A DNA stretch of 10,041 nucleotides, taken from Flavobacteriales bacterium UBA7690. GTDB lineage: Bacteria; Bacteroidota; Bacteroidia; Flavobacteriales_F; PHOS-HE28. Each line of letters opens with the position of its first letter. Positions within the stretch are counted from its first letter, which is position 1. Where the stretch lies: assembly GCA_002482775.1 (NCBI GenBank), contig DLGQ01000055.1, positions 17,402 through 27,442 on the forward strand, in the 5' to 3' direction. The notes under the pieces are model-generated. The model saw only the letters and a program-made list of their open reading frames with translations. It did no database searches and was not told where the DNA came from. The position numbers were made by a program, and so were the translations under genes. Below are positions 6,650 to 10,041 of the stretch, piece after piece.

Positions 6650-6657
6650 CAACAGTA
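6650..6657 (-). promoter_or_regulatory. Candidate -7 box for the four-gene membrane operon
   Basis: On the minus strand this reads TACTGTTG, one mismatch from the Bacteroidota -7 element TAnnTTTG, ending seven bases before the ATG at 6642. It lies in the 63-base divergent gap shared with the MmcQ/YjbR gene. No convincing -33 TTTG is present at the expected distance. Confidence 0.3.
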
Positions 6658-6692
6658 GTGCAACGTCCTGAAGGGCATTCTCACCCCAGCCC

Positions 6693-6701
6693 CTAACTTG
6701 C
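6693..6701 (+). promoter_or_regulatory. Candidate -7 box 4 bases before the MmcQ/YjbR gene
   Basis: CTAACTTGC ends four bases before ATG at 6706, aligning in position with the CGACCTTCG boxes before the genes at 435 and 2897. The TA and TT positions of TAnnTTTG are kept. No ribosome binding site fits between box and start, so a leaderless or very short leader is implied if it is a real promoter. Confidence 0.3.
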
Positions 6702-6705
6702 CCAC

Positions 6706-7053
6706 ATGGATCCCCAGCACGTGCGCGCAATGGCTTTGGACATGCCGGGAACGGCGGTGAAGGAGCATTTCGGACGGCCCAGCTACAGCGTGAAGAAGAA
6801 GAACTACCTCACCGTGTGGGACGCGGAACAACGTGCGGTGATGAAACTTTCGCCCGCACAACAGGCCGCCTTCATGGATGAACACCCGGATGCCTTCGCC
6901 CCCGTGCCACAGAAGCTGGGTAAGTACGGGTGGACCAGCGTTTACCTCGCGCATGTGAACGAACGGCTGTTCCGCTATGCCATGGACCTCGCTTGGCGCA
7001 ACGTGGCACCGAAGTGGTTGATCCTGACACGACCCTTACCGCCGAAGGGATAG
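6706..7053 (+). CDS. MmcQ/YjbR family protein
   Basis: This 115-residue soluble protein fits the MmcQ/YjbR family, small single-domain proteins with a CyaY-like fold often labelled DNA-binding, though their role is unproven. Matching segments are PGTAVKEHFGRPSYSVKKKN (14-33), YLTVWDAEQRAVMKLSP (34-50), FMDEHPDAFAPVP (56-68), the signature LGKYGWTSVYL (71-81), and LAWRNVAPKWL (95-105). The length equals the family norm, with no extra domain. ATG at 6706 is the natural start, since residues 1-20 already form the first helix. A small lipoprotein gene follows after ten bases and is probably co-transcribed. Confidence 0.88.
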   Translation: MDPQHVRAMALDMPGTAVKEHFGRPSYSVKKKNYLTVWDAEQRAVMKLSPAQQAAFMDEHPDAFAPVPQKLGKYGWTSVYLAHVNERLFRYAMDLAWRNVAPKWLILTRPLPPKG

Positions 7054-7063
7054 CCAGCCACGC

Positions 7064-7516
7064 ATGATCAATCGAATGATGAAACACTCCATACTGTTGC
7101 TCGCCGCAGCGCTGTTCATCGGCGCTTGCTCCTCTCCTGCCACCAACGCGGACCCGAAGTATGCGGCGGATGATGCGCTCCTGGAAAAGACCCATGCCGA
7201 AATGCGGCAACGGCTTGATTCCGCCACCGTGCATTTCGCGGTCTTCGCAGAACGCGTGAAGCGAGCGAAACCCGATGACCCCGCGCCACACGAGCTGGAA
7301 CGCCCCTTCATCTGGCTGGGCGATCTGCAGTCCATCTTGGAATCGGATGTCCGCTTCATGGCCGAGCGCAAAGCAGCGCTCAGCGGCGAAGGAACTCCGG
7401 AAGACCAACAAGCGATGACCGCGCGCTACGACGAATTCATGCAAGGGCATGCCGCCATGGTAGCCGAGTTCAATGCGATCGCGGATAAGTTGGAGGAGCG
7501 GGCTAAGGGGGATTGA
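7064..7516 (+). CDS. Small lipoprotein of unknown function
   Basis: This 150-residue protein has a lipoprotein signal peptide: basic start (MINRMMKH), hydrophobic core ILLLAAALFI, and a lipobox ending IGAC with the lipidated cysteine at residue 22, followed by SSPATNADP. The mature part is charged and helix-rich: TRP-poor segments such as LEKTHAEMRQRLDSATVHFA (40-59) and a C-terminal helix ending KLEERAKGD. No domain is recognised. It is presumably attached to the inner or outer membrane facing the periplasm. ATG codons at 7076 and 7079 would also leave a working signal peptide, so the exact start is uncertain. It lies ten bases after the MmcQ/YjbR gene. Confidence 0.75.
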   Translation: MINRMMKHSILLLAAALFIGACSSPATNADPKYAADDALLEKTHAEMRQRLDSATVHFAVFAERVKRAKPDDPAPHELERPFIWLGDLQSILESDVRFMAERKAALSGEGTPEDQQAMTARYDEFMQGHAAMVAEFNAIADKLEERAKGD

Positions 7517-7574
7517 GGGCGGGACTGCACCTTAGAACAATGATCGGTGGTCCGGTGATCCGTTGGATCGGGCA

Positions 7575-7583
7575 CGACCTTTG
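7575..7583 (+). promoter_or_regulatory. Candidate -7 box upstream of the SH3-like exported protein
   Basis: CGACCTTTG contains GACCTTTG, a single mismatch from TAnnTTTG, and lies 18 bases before ATG at 7602. It falls after an alternative in-frame ATG at 7563; if it is the promoter, the protein must start at 7602, which is also what the signal peptide suggests. No clear -33 box is seen. Confidence 0.3.
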
Positions 7584-7601
7584 CCCTTGGACACACCTCC
7601 C

Positions 7602-8495
7602 ATGAACCGGTTCTTACAGATCTTCACGCTTCTGGCCTCCCTCGGTGCTTCGGCGCAACCGAACCTCATTCTCCATACGCCGCGCACGGATCATCTCTTT
7701 CCGGAAGAGGCGGACGCATCATACATCCTGACCGACCAAGCCACGCTTCATGTTTCACCGGACATCGAAGCCGACGTGCTCGTGCGCTTGCCAGCTGGGA
7801 CCAGTTTATGGTTGGAAGAAGTAGCACCGGATACCACATGGGGTGATGGGTTACGCAGTCCGTGGTACCGCTCGAAAGTGGGCATCCACGAAGGATGGGT
7901 CTGGGGTGGCCACATCGCACGGTATGCTTTCGGAAGCGCGTCGGATCCTACGGTGAAGTTCGTGGCCGGGCTTGAACGCGTGCACCTGATGGATACGACC
8001 ATGATGCCTTGCATCTACCGCATCGTTGCGCTGCGCAAGGGCAAGTCCATTGCCACCTATTCCATCCGGTCGTTCGGCTGCGGTGTGGAGAACATCAACA
8101 GCCTCGGCGGTCGCGGCTTATCGAACGTTGACGACATCATCACCATCGGTGTGCCATGTGTCGGTGGCTGCGGTTGCACCATGGGGGAAGTGGTGGTGTT
8201 CTGGAGTGGCGGCGTATTCCACCACGTGGGTGATCTGATGGGCTCGCCGGACGGCAACTACAGCGAAAACACACGCTTCATCTATCCAACGGATATGGAA
8301 GGTATGCCCGGAACCATCATCCAAGAGACGAGCACCTATGACGACGAAGCGACGCTCGAACCGGCTGAAGGCGAATCGGCGACGCTCACGCGTATCGTGC
8401 GGCGTGAGTTCCGCGTATGGAACGGCGCAACCTTGGTGCCCAGTGATCGCCCCACGGAAGAGCGGCGCTACCAACTGGTTCTACCGAAGGAGTAG
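7602..8495 (+). CDS. Exported SH3-like domain protein with a cysteine cluster
   Basis: This 297-residue protein begins with a signal peptide (MNRFLQIFTLLASLGASAQ, cleavage near 17-19). Residues about 40-110 resemble a bacterial SH3 (SH3b) module: ILTDQATLHVSPDIEADVLV, then LPAGTSLWLEE, ending in SPWYRSKVGIHEGWVWGGHI. The second half (about 118-297) has a strand-rich region with five cysteines at 137, 160, 186, 190 and 192, the last three in VPCVGGCGC, followed by EVVVFWSGGVFHHVGDL and the acidic YSENTRFIYPTDMEG. I recall uncharacterised Bacteroidota proteins with an SH3 module and a similar 'vfWsG' tail, but know no function. ATG at 7563 would put 13 polar residues before the signal peptide, so 7602 is preferred. 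It lies 85 bases after the lipoprotein gene and probably has its own promoter. Confidence 0.78.
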   Translation: MNRFLQIFTLLASLGASAQPNLILHTPRTDHLFPEEADASYILTDQATLHVSPDIEADVLVRLPAGTSLWLEEVAPDTTWGDGLRSPWYRSKVGIHEGWVWGGHIARYAFGSASDPTVKFVAGLERVHLMDTTMMPCIYRIVALRKGKSIATYSIRSFGCGVENINSLGGRGLSNVDDIITIGVPCVGGCGCTMGEVVVFWSGGVFHHVGDLMGSPDGNYSENTRFIYPTDMEGMPGTIIQETSTYDDEATLEPAEGESATLTRIVRREFRVWNGATLVPSDRPTEERRYQLVLPKE

Positions 8496-8533
8496 GTCGC
8501 ATAGTTCGTTGGAAGTGCGTGGAAGTGGTAGCG

Positions 8534-8552
8534 CTAGGCAACGTGTTCCTAG
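8534..8552. terminator. Imperfect hairpin between convergent genes, possible bidirectional terminator
   Basis: CTAGG at 8534-8538 and CCTAG at 8548-8552 are inverted, with AAC (8540-8542) and GTT (8545-8547) able to extend the stem around one bulged base. It sits in the 115-base gap between two converging genes. There is no T-run on either strand, so the terminator call is weak. A second short stem (GAGGG at 8594-8598, CCCTC at 8608-8612) overlaps the end of the minus-strand gene. Confidence 0.2.
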
Positions 8553-8610
8553 GATGCCACGCAGAAGGCCTATAACTCTCCGCAGTTCACCAAGAGGGCT
8601 TCGCACCCCC

Positions 8611-9651
8611 TCAATGCACCGCCAACTCCTCGTTCGGCACCCGATCACCGTACAGCTTTTTGTATCCCAGCTTGCGTTCGATGGCTTGGATCACCGGTTC
8701 GAAGAAGTCCACGCCTTCTAGCTTGGAGATGTTGTGCAGGCCGCCGGGGCTGAAGACGTTGATCTCCATCAGCTTGTCGCCCACGATGTCCAAGCCGGCG
8801 AGGAACATGCCATCGGTGATCAGTTTGGGGCGCACGGCTTCCACCAGGTCCAGCATGGTCTGCGTCACCTTCACGGCGGCGGGTGCTGCCCCGGCCTTGA
8901 TGTTGCTGCGCACGTCGCCCTTGGCGGTCACGCGGCGGAAGGCGGCGTAGTGACCATCTCGTTGTAGCGGACTGCCGTTCATCACGAAGAGGCGGATGTC
9001 ACCTTGTGCGGCATCGGGCAGGTATTCTTGTGCGATCACATAACCGTCGCGGCTGATGGCATCCACGATCTGGCGCAGGTTGCCCAGGTTCTGGTCGTTC
9101 ACCTTGAAGACGTTGCGGCCACCGGAACCTTGTAGCGGCTTAAGGATGATCTGCTGATCCTGCTCTTCGAAGAAGGTCTTGATCTGGTCCAGCTCGCGTG
9201 TGATCAAGGTGCGCGGACGAACGATGGATGGGAAGTGCTGGAAGTAGAGCTTGCTGGTGGCACCGGCGAGACCGAACGGATCGTTGAGCACCAATACACC
9301 GTTGCGCGCCGCGAGCTGGCCGAAGATGATCCCCGCTCCTACTGCCCATGGACGGGTCACGAGATCATCGGACGGATCATTGCGCAACATCAGCACGTCG
9401 ATGTCCTTGGAGGTGATGTGGCGCGGCTCGTTCTTGCGCAGCGCCTCCATGAAGGTGGCCACCGTCTTGAAGGTACGTTTCGGCGGGCTGTAGGCCGTGC
9501 CGCCCATCTCGCCGTCGGGGTCATACGAGAGCCTGCCCACTTCCACCAACAGCGGTTCGTGGCCCAAGCGGTGCGCATGGTAAGCCATGTGCACGGTGGT
9601 GTAGGAGTCGGCCTCTTTGGCGAGTTCGTTGATGATGAACGCGATGACCAT
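8611..9651 (-). CDS. GshB-like ATP-grasp ligase (glutathione synthase family)
   Basis: This 346-residue cytoplasmic enzyme has the architecture of prokaryotic glutathione synthase, which joins glycine to gamma-glutamylcysteine using ATP. Visible landmarks are VLMLRNDPSDD (86-96, the 'LRKDPPF' position), LNDPFGLAGATSKLYFQHFP (122-141), the ATP-grasp lysine K171 with glycine loop LKPLQGSGGRNVF (170-182), IAQEYLPDAAQGDIRLFV (206-223), and metal ligands D288 (GLDIVGD), E296 and N298 (EINVFSPGGL). E. coli GshB has 'INVTSPT' there, so the acceptor side differs. All expected catalytic residues are present. It starts six bases after the DUF1704 gene ends, so the two form an operon. The substrate may be a peptide or amino acid other than gamma-glutamylcysteine; the operon context makes this quite possible. 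I therefore give no gshB symbol. Confidence 0.87.
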   Translation of the reverse strand: MVIAFIINELAKEADSYTTVHMAYHAHRLGHEPLLVEVGRLSYDPDGEMGGTAYSPPKRTFKTVATFMEALRKNEPRHITSKDIDVLMLRNDPSDDLVTRPWAVGAGIIFGQLAARNGVLVLNDPFGLAGATSKLYFQHFPSIVRPRTLITRELDQIKTFFEEQDQQIILKPLQGSGGRNVFKVNDQNLGNLRQIVDAISRDGYVIAQEYLPDAAQGDIRLFVMNGSPLQRDGHYAAFRRVTAKGDVRSNIKAGAAPAAVKVTQTMLDLVEAVRPKLITDGMFLAGLDIVGDKLMEINVFSPGGLHNISKLEGVDFFEPVIQAIERKLGYKKLYGDRVPNEELAVH

Positions 9652-9657
9652 GGTGGT

Positions 9658-10041
9658 TCAGTTTCGTGGTTGGAGGATGGGCTCCAAACCCTTGGTGTTC
9701 TTGAAGGCAGCGATGCGTTCGCGCGCTTTCACATCGAGGAAACGTGGCAGCACCGGGGTACGCAACACACCGCGTAATTGCAGATCCTCCATCAGCTTGA
9801 TATGGCGCACGGCGAACTTGCCCGTGTAGAGCAGGTCCAGGTGCGAAGGGGTTCTGCGCAGATGATCGATCAGCATGTCCAGGCCGCGTAGGTATGCGGC
9901 ATCCTTTGCCAACCCCTTGCCACGGAATACGCGTGTGGCGATCATGAAGGCTTTGCGCCCGCTGTAGTCCAGGTCCTTCATCAACATCCGGTGGCAATCG
10001 ATGAAGGTGGCACCCTTCACCATGGCATCCACGGCGATCAC
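9658..10041 (-). CDS. DUF1704 / 'QEGLA motif' protein, C-terminal part (5' end outside window)
   Basis: These are the last 127 residues of a gene entering from the right edge. The match to the C-terminus of DUF1704 proteins (often annotated 'flavohemoglobin expression-modulating QEGLA motif protein') rests on RVFRGKGLAKDAAYLRGLDM (37-56), where 'RVFRGgg.tKD..YL.G' is typical, then LLYTGKFAVRHIKLMEDL (70-87, 'LlaGKi...di..l.el') and LRTPVLPRFL (93-102). DUF1704 proteins are predicted zinc metallopeptidases, and the eukaryotic tubulin carboxypeptidase MATCAP belongs to the same family. The expected zinc motif lies upstream, outside the window, so activity cannot be checked. The next gene, the GshB-like ligase, follows after six bases. 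The first codon here is simply the edge of the window and not a start. Confidence 0.8.
   Translation of the reverse strand: MIAVDAMVKGATFIDCHRMLMKDLDYSGRKAFMIATRVFRGKGLAKDAAYLRGLDMLIDHLRRTPSHLDLLYTGKFAVRHIKLMEDLQLRGVLRTPVLPRFLDVKARERIAAFKNTKGLEPILQPRN

Noticed and set aside
1..10041. tRNA genes, CRISPR array, insertion sequence, toxin-antitoxin or phage-defence genes
   Set aside because: I looked on both strands for tRNA T-loop patterns, regularly spaced direct repeats, transposase motifs and defence domains and saw none that could be supported.

Overview
The window reads as a stretch of ordinary chromosome from a G+C-rich bacterium, most likely a member of the Bacteroidota (Flavobacteriales-like). 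I infer this from the flavour of several proteins: the membrane-anchored methyltransferase and its small four-helix partner, the exported SH3-like protein with an 'ASAQ' signal-peptide end, and the DUF1704/ATP-grasp pair. It also fits that no start codon has a clear Shine-Dalgarno sequence, and that several starts have a TAnnTTTG-like box just upstream. No marker gene (rRNA, ribosomal protein) is present, so the assignment is tentative. I found no tRNA, rRNA, CRISPR array, insertion sequence, integrase or phage gene.

Layout. 1-192 is the C-terminal end of phosphoenolpyruvate synthase. 193-434 is a gene-free gap rich in inverted repeats, including a GCCTGCC...GGCAGGC hairpin. 435-1718 is a lone acetyl-CoA hydrolase/CoA-transferase family enzyme. 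1760-2749 (minus) is a YhbW-type luciferase-like flavin oxidoreductase, divergent from a 14-helix DHA2-type MFS exporter at 2897-4330. 4347-6642 (minus) is a compact four-gene operon: DoxX-like membrane protein, DUF2071 protein, membrane-anchored SAM methyltransferase, and a four-helix membrane protein. Neighbouring genes in it overlap by 4 bases or are 3 bases apart. Divergent from it, 6706-7516 holds a MmcQ/YjbR-family protein and a small lipoprotein, followed at 7602-8495 by an exported SH3-like protein. 8611-10041 (minus) holds a GshB-like ATP-grasp ligase preceded by the C-terminal part of a DUF1704 ('QEGLA motif') putative metallopeptidase, which runs off the window.

How the parts may work together. 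PEP synthase and the CoA-transferase are central carbon and acyl-CoA enzymes but look like separate units. The oxidoreductase and exporter share a 147-base divergent control region. The four-gene operon is the best candidate for an undescribed system: three of its four products are predicted to be membrane-associated, and the fourth belongs to a family of unknown function in the acetoacetate decarboxylase-like superfamily. The DUF1704/ATP-grasp pair is a recurring but poorly understood peptide-ligation and peptidase combination. No strong evidence of horizontal transfer was seen.
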